NCBI GenBank assembly: GCA_045616505.1
Contig: JAZLGV010000085.1
Location: 1-50,659, forward strand
DNA length: 50,659 nt
Source of the DNA: JAKSUT01 sp045616505
Lineage (GTDB): Bacteria; Cyanobacteriota; Vampirovibrionia; Gastranaerophilales; Gastranaerophilaceae
Reading direction: 5' to 3'
How positions within the stretch are numbered: position 1 is the first letter of the stretch; the number at the start of each line of letters is the position of its first letter. The notes beneath the pieces are model-generated. The model was not told the origin of the DNA, did not search any database, and was given only the letters and a program-made list of their open reading frames with translations. This document shows positions 25,545 through 35,593 of the stretch, piece by piece. A program made the translations under genes and the position numbers.

Positions 25545-27407
25545 CTATATTATTGTAGAAATTGAAGGTGCAATTTGTATAAATTGTCTAACTAAATCAG
25601 CATCCCATTGAATACCTGCGCCCATTTTCAAAATTTCGCATGCTTTTTGAACGCTCATACCTTTTCTATAAGGTCTGTCGCTAATCAAAGCGTGATAAGC
25701 ATCAGCAATAGATACTATTCTTGCTTCAAATGGAATATCAGTACCTGCAAGATTTTCAGGATAACCTTTACCATCCCATCTTTCATGGTGATATTTAACA
25801 ATTGGAATTAAATCTCTTAATGCTTCATTTGGCATTAATACTTTTTCAGCACCAATAACAGGGTGTTGCTTCATGATTTCCCATTCTTCATCAGAAAGAT
25901 GTGTTGGTTTTCTCAAAACATTTTCAGGAATACCAATTTTACCTACGTCATGTAACAATGCACCTAGTTTAATTCTTTGAACATCTTCTTCAGGAAGATT
26001 TAGAGCATTTGCTAATGCTTCTGAATATCTTGAAACAGAAGAAGAGTGACCTTTTGTATATGTATCTTTCGCATCAATTGCACCAGCAAGTGATGTAACC
26101 ATTTCCATCAAGTGATTGTGAGAAATGATGTTTTCATTGTTGAATTTATTAACAAGTTCTTCTTCAAAGTTGATACCAACTTGAGCATGACGTTTTGTAA
26201 GAACTTCTGCAAATGAACTCAATGCCATATCATCCCAGAAATTAAAGTCCATAGAACTTATAATTGCTGACATACCGTCTTTGTAGCCTTTTGCTTGAGA
26301 AATATACATTGCTTGTTCAGCTAAAATCAATAATTTTTCTTGCTCTAAAGAACTTTCTGGATATGATGCAATACCAACAGAAACTTTAACTGAACCAACA
26401 TCGTCTATCATACAGCATGACAAACTATATGTTAGATATTCAGCCATATATTTTGCATCATCAGTATTTGTTTTAGGCATGATGATAGCAATTTCATCAC
26501 CACCATATCTACCTGCAAAATCACCACCACGGATATTTTGTTTAATTTTTTCTGCAACAAGTTTAATAACTTCATCACCTTTAGCGTGACCAAGTTCTCT
26601 GTTGATTTTTGAAATATTGTTTATATCCATCATAATTACAGATAATTGTGTATCTGTTTGTTCAGCTTTTGCCAATTCGTTTGACAAAATTTCTTGGAAA
26701 CCTCTGTGGTTATACAATTGTGTTAAAACATCTATGTTTGCATTTGCATTAACTTTTTCTATCAAATCGCAATTGTGAGCAAACAATGCAAAATAATCTG
26801 CAAGTAATGAATACAATGACAAATTATTTTTTGCGTAATTATCACCAATCAACATAACACCAATACATTTGTTCATAGAATGCATTGGAACAATTGCAAC
26901 TTGAGAACTTTGAATATATGGAATATTCAAGAATTTTGAATCCATTGCAATTAAAGGAACATTTGATGTAAATGCTTCTACAACAGGATTATCTGTTTCA
27001 GAAACAAAAATTCTTGATGAATATGTTCCACCAATTTTATCAGTCAATTTTACATTGATATAATTTGAATTTTCTTGGAACAAGCCATAAGCAGTAAACA
27101 AGCAACTCAATTTTGATACATAAATGTTATGTAATGAATAAAACAAAGAATTCAAACTTGATTTGTTAGTCAAAGACATGCTCATTGAAGAAATCAAATC
27201 TACATAATCAACTGGTTTATACGTTGTCTTATAAGCAGCATTATATGCACCAAACAATTTATTTGGAGTAGTTTTGTTATTCAACGCATTTATTCTCGCA
27301 ATAATACCACCGCTTGCCATTGGATTTGAAGCAGCAGGTGAAGAAGCTATATTGGCATTCTTCTTAGAAGATGCGGCATTATCGAGCAATTGACGTTTAT
27401 TATCCAC
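25545..27407 (-). CDS. GGDEF / HD-GYP dual-domain cyclic-di-GMP protein
   Basis: A 620-residue cytoplasmic protein: variable N-terminus, GAF-like region (about 60-215), GGDEF domain (about 225-375) and HD-GYP phosphodiesterase domain (about 430-615). The HD-GYP core is intact (HDVGKIGIPENVL, HHERWDGKGYP, IVSIADAYHAL), so c-di-GMP breakdown is expected. The cyclase motif reads GGDEI rather than GGDEF and is preceded by an RGGD inhibitory site, so it may be an active cyclase or a GTP- or c-di-GMP-sensing domain. Start codon is GTG at 27407 with AGGAAG upstream. Confidence 0.92.
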   Translation of the reverse strand: MDNKRQLLDNAASSKKNANIASSPAASNPMASGGIIARINALNNKTTPNKLFGAYNAAYKTTYKPVDYVDLISSMSMSLTNKSSLNSLFYSLHNIYVSKLSCLFTAYGLFQENSNYINVKLTDKIGGTYSSRIFVSETDNPVVEAFTSNVPLIAMDSKFLNIPYIQSSQVAIVPMHSMNKCIGVMLIGDNYAKNNLSLYSLLADYFALFAHNCDLIEKVNANANIDVLTQLYNHRGFQEILSNELAKAEQTDTQLSVIMMDINNISKINRELGHAKGDEVIKLVAEKIKQNIRGGDFAGRYGGDEIAIIMPKTNTDDAKYMAEYLTYSLSCCMIDDVGSVKVSVGIASYPESSLEQEKLLILAEQAMYISQAKGYKDGMSAIISSMDFNFWDDMALSSFAEVLTKRHAQVGINFEEELVNKFNNENIISHNHLMEMVTSLAGAIDAKDTYTKGHSSSVSRYSEALANALNLPEEDVQRIKLGALLHDVGKIGIPENVLRKPTHLSDEEWEIMKQHPVIGAEKVLMPNEALRDLIPIVKYHHERWDGKGYPENLAGTDIPFEARIVSIADAYHALISDRPYRKGMSVQKACEILKMGAGIQWDADLVRQFIQIAPSISTII

Positions 27408-27509
27408 TACACTTCCTTTTAAAAATCACTTCTAATTTATATGTATATTATAAAACATCAAATGATTTTTTTTTGCTATTTTGATAAAAAAATTAACAAA
27501 AGAGATTAA

Positions 27510-27535
27510 ATTGTTACAAAGATAGCATTAACAAT
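27510..27535 (-). terminator. hairpin overlapping the nagA stop codon (possible terminator)
   Basis: Seven-base perfect arms ATTGTTA (27510-27516) and TAACAAT (27529-27535) around 12 bases. The following minus-strand sequence is T-rich but has no clean T-run close to the stem. Confidence 0.35.
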
Positions 27536-28508
27536 CTTTCTGTAAAACAACACCGTCTTTTTCAACTGCGACAATATTAAAATCTTCATCCCACCAAACA
27601 TATCCGTTCAATTTAATGTCATGATATTTTAAAACATTTTCACTTGCTAAGCGAACTATATTTTCAAAATTATCAGGATTTTTTAAAGCCATGCTCTTAA
27701 CTATTTTATTTAATATTGCAGTACTTCCTGCTAATGTTCCGTCTTTTCCTGTTGCTTTTTCTCCATCATAATAAACCGTTTGACCTGCAAATTGCATTTC
27801 TTTTTTATCGCTTTGTGCAATAGGCAAAGAATCAGATACCAAAATAATTTTATCTTTTGGTTTTGTCTTGAAAACAAGAGAAACTATTTCTTCTGAAAGA
27901 TGAACACCATCTGCGATAATTTCTGAATACAAATTATCATTTAATAAAGCCGAAAGTGCTGTAGAAGAAGCTCTATGAGTAATTGAAGCCATAGCATTGA
28001 AAGTATGAGTTGTACCATGACAACATGCCAAATCACCACCTACACAATGACCAGCTTGAACTTTTACACCTTGCATTGTTAAATATTTTTGAAGTTTATT
28101 ATCTTCATCAAGTTCTGGCGCAAGAGTAACTATTTTTATAAAATCGTCTTCAACTTTTTTGTAATTTTCAATCGTTGGTTTCAAAAACAAATTTTCGTCA
28201 TGGATACCCTTTTTTTGAGGATTAATAAAAATACCTTCTAAATGAATTCCCAATATATCTGCCATTTCTGGTGTTTGTTTTGATTTTGCCTCTTTTATTA
28301 CCTCAATTTGTTTTTTTATATTTTCACAAGTATCAGTAACTAAAGTAGGGAAAAAACCTCCTATACCACAAGTCAAAAGTTTTTTTGACAAAGATAAAAG
28401 TTCATCCACTGTACAATTTGCAAAATCAACACCAAAAACACCATGAAAATGTTGTTCAACAAGTAATGGTGATTTTTGATAATTTTCTATATGTAAATCG
28501 TTATTCAT
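27528..28508 (-). CDS. nagA: N-acetylglucosamine-6-phosphate deacetylase (short form)
   Basis: Removes the acetyl group from GlcNAc-6-phosphate in amino-sugar use and peptidoglycan recycling. Metal and substrate motifs are all present: HFHGVFGVDF near the N-terminus, GIHLEGIF, AGHCVGGD, THTFNAM and LVSDSLP. At 326 residues it is about 50 shorter than E. coli NagA because most of the N-terminal beta-sandwich segment is missing. I start at the ATG at 28508, which overlaps the murE stop codon (ATGAATAA), rather than the in-frame TTG at 28517. The coupling to murE and a PBP gene suggests a link to wall synthesis or recycling. Confidence 0.87.
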   Translation of the reverse strand: MNNDLHIENYQKSPLLVEQHFHGVFGVDFANCTVDELLSLSKKLLTCGIGGFFPTLVTDTCENIKKQIEVIKEAKSKQTPEMADILGIHLEGIFINPQKKGIHDENLFLKPTIENYKKVEDDFIKIVTLAPELDEDNKLQKYLTMQGVKVQAGHCVGGDLACCHGTTHTFNAMASITHRASSTALSALLNDNLYSEIIADGVHLSEEIVSLVFKTKPKDKIILVSDSLPIAQSDKKEMQFAGQTVYYDGEKATGKDGTLAGSTAILNKIVKSMALKNPDNFENIVRLASENVLKYHDIKLNGYVWWDEDFNIVAVEKDGVVLQKDC

Positions 28509-29979
28509 CAACTTCAATTCCTAAAAAGACTTTTTTAGCTTGTTCTCTATCATCAAAATGAATAGTTTTGTCTTTCAAAATTTGATAATCTTCATGACCT
28601 TTTCCTGCTATAACAATTACGTCTTCTTTTGAAGAAATCAATTTTAAAAGTTCAATAGCTTTACCTCTATCAACTTCTACATGTACTTTTTCAGTATTAA
28701 TTGATTTTAAACCAGCAAGAATGTCTGTAATAATTTGTTGTGGTTCTTCGCTTCTTGGATTATCAGAAGTTATAACAAGTTTATCAGACAATTCTTCTGC
28801 GATAGCACCCATTTTTGGTCGTTTTGTTGCATCTCTATCACCACCACAACCAAATAAGCAAACTAAATTTGAACCTTTTGGAGTAATTTCTCTTGCTGCT
28901 TTCAATACATTTTGCAAACCGTCTGGAGTATGTGCATAATCAACAATAACTAATGGTTTTTTAACTACAACTTCAAATCTTCCTGCAACACCTCTTGTTT
29001 GTTGCAACGGTTTTATACAAGAATTCAAATCAAAACCCATTGCTAAACCTGTTGAAATTGCAGCTAAAACATTGTAAACACTAAACATGCCATTCATACT
29101 TAATTTAACTTGTTGTGAGCCATAATCTTTTGTTTCACAATCAAATTCTGCACCGTTCAAGGCAAAATCGACATTTTTAGCCATAATATCTGCTTTATTT
29201 TTCACACCATAAGTAATTACTTTTACACCTTCTGGAACAACATCAATAAATCTTTTTGCATATTTATCATCAGCATTAATTATCGCAAAAGAACCTTTTT
29301 TCAATTTTCTAAACAAAATTGATTTTGCATCAAAATAATTATCCATTGTAATGTGATAATCTAAATGGTCTTGAGTTAAATTTGTCAAAACAGCGCCACA
29401 ATAAACACATCCACCAACTCTATTTTGTTCAAGAGCATGCGAACTAACTTCCATAATTACATTTTTAATTCCTTGTTGTCCAATTCTTGATAACAAAGAT
29501 TGCAATTCTGGAGCTTGCGGAGTTGTATGTTTTGCTTCTTTATATTCACTATTAGAAGATAATTTATAACCCAAAGTTCCTATCAAAGCACATTGACCAT
29601 TTTTAGCTTCAAATATTTTTTGAACCAAATGAGTAACGGTAGTTTTTCCATTTGTACCAGTAACACCGATTAAGTTTAACAATTTTGATGGTGAGCCATA
29701 AAATTTATCTGCTATATCTGCAATTTGATGACGAGTAGATTCTACAACAACTTGTGGCAAATGTGTGTCTAATGGTTTTTCAACCATTATCGCTCTTGCA
29801 CCAACTTCTACTGCCTTTTGGAAATATTCATGCCCGTCAGCGTGTTCACCTTTCAAACATACGAAAATATTGCCTGATTTTGTTGTTTTTGAATTATAAG
29901 AAATTCCTGTTATATCAATATTTTTAAAATTAATTAATTCTTTATATTGCAAATTTTCAATCAATGTTTCTAGTTTCAT
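28501..29979 (-). CDS. murE: UDP-MurNAc-tripeptide synthetase MurE
   Basis: ATP-dependent ligase adding the third stem-peptide residue to UDP-MurNAc-dipeptide. It has the Mur ligase layout with P-loop TGTNGKTTVTH, HTTPQAPELQ for UDP-substrate contact, and DNPRSEEP, the motif of enzymes that add meso-diaminopimelate. The reading frame opens with GTG at 29988, but AGGTGG lies correctly before the ATG at 29979 (MKLETLIEN), giving 492 residues. It follows the PBP gene closely and overlaps nagA. Confidence 0.95.
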   Translation of the reverse strand: MKLETLIENLQYKELINFKNIDITGISYNSKTTKSGNIFVCLKGEHADGHEYFQKAVEVGARAIMVEKPLDTHLPQVVVESTRHQIADIADKFYGSPSKLLNLIGVTGTNGKTTVTHLVQKIFEAKNGQCALIGTLGYKLSSNSEYKEAKHTTPQAPELQSLLSRIGQQGIKNVIMEVSSHALEQNRVGGCVYCGAVLTNLTQDHLDYHITMDNYFDAKSILFRKLKKGSFAIINADDKYAKRFIDVVPEGVKVITYGVKNKADIMAKNVDFALNGAEFDCETKDYGSQQVKLSMNGMFSVYNVLAAISTGLAMGFDLNSCIKPLQQTRGVAGRFEVVVKKPLVIVDYAHTPDGLQNVLKAAREITPKGSNLVCLFGCGGDRDATKRPKMGAIAEELSDKLVITSDNPRSEEPQQIITDILAGLKSINTEKVHVEVDRGKAIELLKLISSKEDVIVIAGKGHEDYQILKDKTIHFDDREQAKKVFLGIEVDE

Positions 29980-29990
29980 ATAACCCACCT

Positions 29991-31712
29991 TTATCTTGTA
30001 AACTTATCAACTTTTAAATTCATCATTCTTGAGACTTGAGATGCAACTTCTCTAAATACAGGAGCCGCAACTGTACTTCCCCAAACATCATAACCACTTG
30101 CTGAATCGACAAGTACATATATCAATACTTTTGGATTTGAAGCTGGCAAATAACCAACAATTGAAGTGTATAATTTGTTTGAATAACCACTTGCTTTTTC
30201 TTTTGGTTTTTTAGAAGTACCTGTTTTTGCTGCAACTAAATAATTATCCAATTTTTCAGGAGCATCAGAATGTTCAACACTTGCAGTCAAAATTCTTGTT
30301 ATAGTTTTTGCCGTTTCTGGTGACATAACCTGAACATATTTTATTTTCTTTGCTGCGTCTTCTGGCGAATATTTTATAACGTGAGGAGTAACTCTTACTC
30401 CATTATTTGCCAACGCAGAAACTGCCGAAACCATTTGAATTGGAGTTACAGAAGCACCATAACCATATCCCATAGATGCTTGTGTTGCAACACCCCATTT
30501 TGTCCAATTTGGAAGCAAACCAACAGATTCACCTGGTAAATCAATACCTGTTTTTGAACCTATACCGAATTTTTTAAGCATTGTATAAAATTCTAAAGCA
30601 GTCATTTTTTGAGCAACTGCAACAGAACCTACGTTACTTGAATGTGTAAACAAATATTCCATAGAAATAGAACCAGGATAAGGTCTTTTCTTATAATCGT
30701 GGTTTTTAATTTCCCATTTGCCGATTTTCATTTTACCTGTATCTAAAACTCTTGAATTTTCATTAATCTTACCAAGAGCCATTGCAGATGCTACAGTTAA
30801 AGTTTTAAATGTTGAACCAGCAGGGAATACGTCCGTTAATGTCCAGTTTTTTATTTGCGTTTGCGTAGCTTTTCTAAAATTATTCGGGTCATAATATGGA
30901 TAAACAGCATAAGCCAAAATTTCTCCATTATGAGGATCCATAACAATAATAGTACCTCTCAACGCATGTTTTTGAGAAATCATTTTGTACAATTCTTGTT
31001 CACAAACGTGTTGAATTGCAGTATCTATCGTAAGTGTAATTTCTTTACCCTTCATTGGTGCTGTTGTTGCAACAGGGTCGGTTGAAACGGAATAAATAAT
31101 ATTTCCGTCAGGAGTTCTTTCTGCTGGAGTATTTTTTTCAACATGCTCCAATTGCGATTTTGCAGTAAGTTCAACCCCTGAAGCTATATCCGCATCAAAA
31201 TTGTAATAACCCAAAATATGTGATGCCATTGTTCCTTGAGGATAAACACGTCTGTTTTTCTTACCCAAACTTATTTCACGCAAACCTAACTGTCTTATTG
31301 ATTTTGCAGTAACTCTATCAACATCTTTTTTCAAAGTTATAACAGCTGCTTTTTTAGTAAGTTTTTTTGCCAAAGTTGGAGTTGAAATTTTTAAGTATGG
31401 AGCTAATATTCTAGCAAGCTCTTCAGGTGAATGGGTATAATCCGAAGGATGAGCATACACGTCAAAAGTTGCTTTATCAGAAGCTAACTTTATACCATTT
31501 CTGTCAAAAATATCTCCACGCATAACGAAGTTTCTTAAACTTCTTTGTTTTTTTGCACGCAATCTATAATTCTTAAAATCAACAACTTGAAGCAAGAAAA
31601 GATATCCTATAAGCGAAATAGCAAATATTGCAAATGCAACTTGCCAACAACCTAATCTTTTATCAAAAGTCGAAATTCTTGATTTATTATTATTTGTGGA
31701 AACTCTATTCAT
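29991..31712 (-). CDS. ftsI: FtsI/PBP2-class peptidoglycan transpeptidase
   Basis: Class B penicillin-binding protein that cross-links septal wall peptides, anchored by one N-terminal helix (about residues 25-45). The three active-site motifs are present: STFK with Ser300, SSN in HSSNVGSVA, and KTG in AAKTGTSKKP. The dimerisation/pedestal domain is about 60-230. It is followed by murE, the usual dcw order, which supports FtsI rather than an elongation PBP. The frame can be opened at a GTG at 31739, but the ATG at 31712 (MNRVSTNNNK) is more natural. No strong ribosome site is visible at either. Confidence 0.9.
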   Translation of the reverse strand: MNRVSTNNNKSRISTFDKRLGCWQVAFAIFAISLIGYLFLLQVVDFKNYRLRAKKQRSLRNFVMRGDIFDRNGIKLASDKATFDVYAHPSDYTHSPEELARILAPYLKISTPTLAKKLTKKAAVITLKKDVDRVTAKSIRQLGLREISLGKKNRRVYPQGTMASHILGYYNFDADIASGVELTAKSQLEHVEKNTPAERTPDGNIIYSVSTDPVATTAPMKGKEITLTIDTAIQHVCEQELYKMISQKHALRGTIIVMDPHNGEILAYAVYPYYDPNNFRKATQTQIKNWTLTDVFPAGSTFKTLTVASAMALGKINENSRVLDTGKMKIGKWEIKNHDYKKRPYPGSISMEYLFTHSSNVGSVAVAQKMTALEFYTMLKKFGIGSKTGIDLPGESVGLLPNWTKWGVATQASMGYGYGASVTPIQMVSAVSALANNGVRVTPHVIKYSPEDAAKKIKYVQVMSPETAKTITRILTASVEHSDAPEKLDNYLVAAKTGTSKKPKEKASGYSNKLYTSIVGYLPASNPKVLIYVLVDSASGYDVWGSTVAAPVFREVASQVSRMMNLKVDKFTR

Positions 31713-31773
31713 AATGCTAATTTTAGCACAATGAAACACGCATTGATACTTTTATTAAGAAATTTAATGCCTT

Positions 31774-32943
31774 TTATAATTCGACATCAAACACATCATT
31801 CTTATAATAATTTTTCTTTTTAAACATTTTTTCGTTTTTCTTTTTAGTTTTATCTGAAACATTTTTATATGCGTTATTCAAAGAAACCTTCGCAACAGGT
31901 TTTCTTGTTTTTCTATCATAAAAAGTTAACCAGAATTTTCTCTTCACATTATCAACAGAAAAAGAAATTCTACCAGCAACTCTATCACCAGGTTTTATTT
32001 GTTTAAATAATAAAGAAGACTCTCCAAACACTGATGGATGAAAAACAGCGTTATAATCGTTTATCAACGCAAAATCAAAACTTGAAAAAGTCATATCAGT
32101 AAGATTTTTTATCGTTAACGATAACGTAATTGTATTTAATTCTCCAAAAGGATCTTTCTCATAAACAATATTTGTAATGTTTATATCCAAATTAGGACAT
32201 TTTAATTCATGTTGCAAAAATGCGGTATGTTTATACGTAGGTAAAGGCATTTTTGTATTCAATTTCACCCTTATTTCATCCCCTGGTGAAATCAAAACAT
32301 TTTTACCTTTTCTATACAAGGCAGCACCCAAACCTATCATACCACCTATTGCAGCACCACCTGCAACAGTATAACCTTGAGAAGCAATAGCTGCTTCTAT
32401 TCCAAACATATTTAAAGCAACAATTCCACCTACAACACCACCTGCTGCTGTATAACCAACATCTGTTGCGATAATTTTTGTACCTGCTGCTATTGGATGT
32501 AATTTTGTTGACATCTTTCCTTCTATTGGAATTTCTCTGCCGTCTGGAGTAACTAAATAATCAAAATCCAAATTTAAAGAACCATCTCTGCCAAGTCTTT
32601 TAGCAGATGATGCTTCGCTTATTCTTCCATGTGCAACTGTTCCTGCAGGAATTATTACACCATCTTTACCTTCAACATCTGATGTAACTTCTGCAAAAAA
32701 TTCATCACCCTCTAAAGAAAAACTTCCGTCTAAAACTTGAGAAACAGTCATTTTTATAACATCATTTTTTGTCCCTTTTCCCATTTCTTCTGTTTTTCCA
32801 GTATAAAGTTCTTTCGATAATTCTTCTCTTTTATCTGTTTGTTCAATTCTACCTTTGAAAACATCTGTAGCAAAAGATGGAAGTGCAAACGCAAAATTTG
32901 CACAAAAAACAAATAATAAAATTTGTGAAATAAATTTTTTCAA
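31774..32943 (-). CDS. secreted glycine-zipper protein of unknown function
   Basis: About 389 residues with a signal peptide ending near PSFA. A region PAGTVAHGRISEASSAKR followed by a strand-rich segment comes before two glycine-rich hydrophobic stretches (AAGGVVGGIVALNMFG and AGGAAIGGMIGLGAAL) that could insert in a membrane. After these come a beta-rich domain and a Lys-rich tail. No family is recognised; an envelope or outer-membrane-associated role is likely. The start is TTG at 32943: GGAGG lies exactly five bases upstream, whereas another in-frame TTG at 32958 would lie before that site. Monocistronic between the PBP gene and flgL. Confidence 0.65.
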   Translation of the reverse strand: MKKFISQILLFVFCANFAFALPSFATDVFKGRIEQTDKREELSKELYTGKTEEMGKGTKNDVIKMTVSQVLDGSFSLEGDEFFAEVTSDVEGKDGVIIPAGTVAHGRISEASSAKRLGRDGSLNLDFDYLVTPDGREIPIEGKMSTKLHPIAAGTKIIATDVGYTAAGGVVGGIVALNMFGIEAAIASQGYTVAGGAAIGGMIGLGAALYRKGKNVLISPGDEIRVKLNTKMPLPTYKHTAFLQHELKCPNLDINITNIVYEKDPFGELNTITLSLTIKNLTDMTFSSFDFALINDYNAVFHPSVFGESSLLFKQIKPGDRVAGRISFSVDNVKRKFWLTFYDRKTRKPVAKVSLNNAYKNVSDKTKKKNEKMFKKKNYYKNDVFDVEL

Positions 32944-32993
32944 AAATTTCCTCCACAAATATTATACTCTTTATATTTTTTTATGCCAATTTG

Positions 32994-33030
32994 TAAAAAC
33001 TAAGCAGAAATTCTAAAAAGAATTTCTGCT
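32994..33030 (-). terminator. terminator of the flagellar operon
   Basis: A 12-bp perfect stem, AGCAGAAATTCT (33003-33014) with AGAATTTCTGCT (33019-33030), around AAAA. On the minus strand it is followed by TTAGTTTTT. It ends the transcript after flgL. Confidence 0.8.
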
Positions 33031-33067
33031 TTCACCCTACCTTTTCCTATATTAGCATTAGAAAAAC

Positions 33068-34006
33068 TTAAATATAATCTAGTAAAGATACTTTACTTAA
33101 CAAACTTGAAGACAAACTATAAGTAGCTTCAAGTGCTGTTTGTGCTGAAACAAGTTCTGTTAATGTTTGAGCCAAATCTGTATCTCTTAAAGATGATCTA
33201 TATTCTTTTAATGTTAATTGAGTATTATCTAATTTATTTTTTGTAATATCCATTTGTTTTGTAACAGTTGCAAAATTTGTTCTTACAGTCAAACAAGTAT
33301 TAAAAGCTGTATCTAAACCTTTTAAAGAACCACTTATAGCTGTTGTATCATTTGTTTTCAACGCATTACTTAAATTTACTAAAGTATCAAACAAACCAGT
33401 AGATTTTGAAGGATCTGCCGCATCATAAGAACCAAAAAGAACGTCCCCTGTTGTATTTATAGTCATTGAAATACCATCTGAAACAGTTGCTTTTTGTTCA
33501 TAATCAGCTGTTTTTGGAGTACCTTTATAAGTTATTGCAGTAATGTTTCCATCTGCATCTCTTGTAACATCATAAGTTTTTACAGAAAGTTTTGCACCTG
33601 AAAACATATAATTGCCATTATAATCAGTATTTGAAAGACCAATTACACTTTCTAAAATTGAATCAACTTGTGTTTTTATACCAGCCAAGTTTTCTTGAGA
33701 ATAAGTACCGTTTGCAGCTTGTGTAGCTAAATCAGAAACTTTATTTATCATATCGTTTAATGATGACAAAACATCATCTTGCATATTCATTTGTTGTTGA
33801 GCTGCTGAAATATTATTCATATAACCTTGTATTTGGCTTAATTGAGTATTTGTATTCAAAATATTTCTTGCTGCTTGAGCATCATCAGACAAAGTTGAAA
33901 CTTTAACACCAGAAGATGCTTGTTGAGTAAGTTTGTTAAATTGAGCTTCTTGAGCTGTCATGTAATTTAACATTGATTTTGTTGTATTTATGTTAGTTGT
34001 TCTCAT
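33068..34006 (-). CDS. flgL: flagellar hook-filament junction protein FlgL (HAP3)
   Basis: A 312-residue flagellin-like protein. The N-terminal D0/D1 helices (MRTTNINTTKSMLNYMTAQE and SDDAQAARNILNTNTQLSQI) and the C-terminal coiled coil (LKEYRSSLRDTDLAQTLTEL, ending LSKVSLLDYI) are typical. The central domain (about 140-215) is short. It follows flgK by 20 bases, in the standard flgN-flgK-flgL order, and a strong terminator follows it. It joins the filament to FlgK. Confidence 0.93.
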   Translation of the reverse strand: MRTTNINTTKSMLNYMTAQEAQFNKLTQQASSGVKVSTLSDDAQAARNILNTNTQLSQIQGYMNNISAAQQQMNMQDDVLSSLNDMINKVSDLATQAANGTYSQENLAGIKTQVDSILESVIGLSNTDYNGNYMFSGAKLSVKTYDVTRDADGNITAITYKGTPKTADYEQKATVSDGISMTINTTGDVLFGSYDAADPSKSTGLFDTLVNLSNALKTNDTTAISGSLKGLDTAFNTCLTVRTNFATVTKQMDITKNKLDNTQLTLKEYRSSLRDTDLAQTLTELVSAQTALEATYSLSSSLLSKVSLLDYI

Positions 34007-34026
34007 AATATTACTTTACCTCTCAA

Positions 34027-35577
34027 TTATTTTCCTAGTGTTACTAGAGTGTCCATTAATTCGTTACATACTGAAAATACTCTACTTGCTGCCTTATAAG
34101 CTTGTTGATATTTTAACATATCAGATAATTCTTCGTCTAAATTTACGTTCTTTTCTGATGACATTTTTTCTTCAACACTTGTCAAAACATTTGTTTGAGC
34201 AGCATCACGAGTATTAATATCTTCTATTGCAGTACCAATATTTCCAACTGTACTTGCTAAATAGTTTTCGAATGTCTGACCATTCAAGTTTGCGTGTTTC
34301 GCAGAACGTGTATTTACCATCATATTTGCGTTTTCACTATTACCAATAGCATCTTCGTAATCTGCTGGTGTAGGATATTTTGACAAATCTAATCTTCCAG
34401 CAGCAATTTTATACGGGTCAGATACCAAAGCTTCATTAAGTTTAATATTACCTGCTGTGAAAGTTGTACTACCATCAGAAGTTTTAAACATATCTTCTGT
34501 TGAAATAGTCAATTTCTGTCCTGTTGGGTCTAAACATAATGGAGTTGTGCCATCGCCTTTTGGATCACCTGCTTGAATTTCGTTGAATACATCAGCAAAT
34601 TCTGCAGCCAAAGCATCCATTTGTTCTCTGATTGTATTTATATTCAATGTTGTACTTCTTTGTGTAACATCTAAAATTGCAGCAATTGAACCTGTTTGGA
34701 TTTTTGAAGTTACATCATCTGCGATTTCAACACCTTCTGGATTATTGATAGAAATTCTTGTTGCAAGATTATTATTTGCATCTAAATAATTTGTTGCGGC
34801 CAAATAACCTTGAACGGTTTGACCTCTAACTAAACAAGTATTTGCAACTCTTACGTTTATTGAGCCATTTGAATTTGTAGTAACTTGTACATCCAAAAAG
34901 TTTGATAATTCTTTCATTAATTCATCTCTTTGGTCTTGTAAAGAATTTGATAAATTATCAGATGAACGAGTCGCAATAATATTTTGGTTTACTTTAGCAA
35001 TTTGATCTAACAATGAATTTACTTTATCAATTTGATTAACCATTTCAGATTCTGAATTTGAAGCTAAAGTACCAATAGCTTGAGTTTGATAAGATGCCAA
35101 ATTTGCATCTGTATTATTAAATGTTTGAACTAAACTATTTGCTTTTGAAATAAAATTTTGTCTTGCGGTCAAATCTGCAGGAGAACTATTTAAAACAGAA
35201 GCAGCTGAATAAAAAGCATCTAAGGCATTTGCAACACCAGTACCATTTAATTCGTTCATAACAGATTCAATATTTGATGCTATATCTGCATATTTATCCA
35301 AATATGTTTTTTCAGAATTTTGATTCCAATAATATGCTTGCATAAAATTATCAGAATATCTTGTAATAGAAGATATTTGAACACCGCTTAAAGAATTAAT
35401 AGTAGTTGCAGGATCAGTAGTCAAAGGGGTATAGTTAATAGCCTCTTTTAAATTCATTCTTAGTTTTGAATATCCTTCAGTATTCATATTCGCAACGTTA
35501 TTAGAAACAATATTGATGCCCTGTTGAGCGACATTCAATGCTTGTCTTGCTATATTCATACTTGCTGTAAGGCCCAT
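34027..35577 (-). CDS. flgK: flagellar hook-associated protein FlgK (HAP1)
   Basis: A 516-residue axial protein. The N-terminal rod/hook motif reads ARQALNVAQQGINIVSNNVA then NTEGYSK, and the C-terminal helix contains YQQAYKAASRVFSVCNELMD. It polymerises at the hook tip under FlgL. It is encoded 16 bases after flgN, whose product is its expected export chaperone. Confidence 0.95.
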   Translation of the reverse strand: MGLTASMNIARQALNVAQQGINIVSNNVANMNTEGYSKLRMNLKEAINYTPLTTDPATTINSLSGVQISSITRYSDNFMQAYYWNQNSEKTYLDKYADIASNIESVMNELNGTGVANALDAFYSAASVLNSSPADLTARQNFISKANSLVQTFNNTDANLASYQTQAIGTLASNSESEMVNQIDKVNSLLDQIAKVNQNIIATRSSDNLSNSLQDQRDELMKELSNFLDVQVTTNSNGSINVRVANTCLVRGQTVQGYLAATNYLDANNNLATRISINNPEGVEIADDVTSKIQTGSIAAILDVTQRSTTLNINTIREQMDALAAEFADVFNEIQAGDPKGDGTTPLCLDPTGQKLTISTEDMFKTSDGSTTFTAGNIKLNEALVSDPYKIAAGRLDLSKYPTPADYEDAIGNSENANMMVNTRSAKHANLNGQTFENYLASTVGNIGTAIEDINTRDAAQTNVLTSVEEKMSSEKNVNLDEELSDMLKYQQAYKAASRVFSVCNELMDTLVTLGK

Positions 35578-35593
35578 AGTTTTCTACCTTTCT

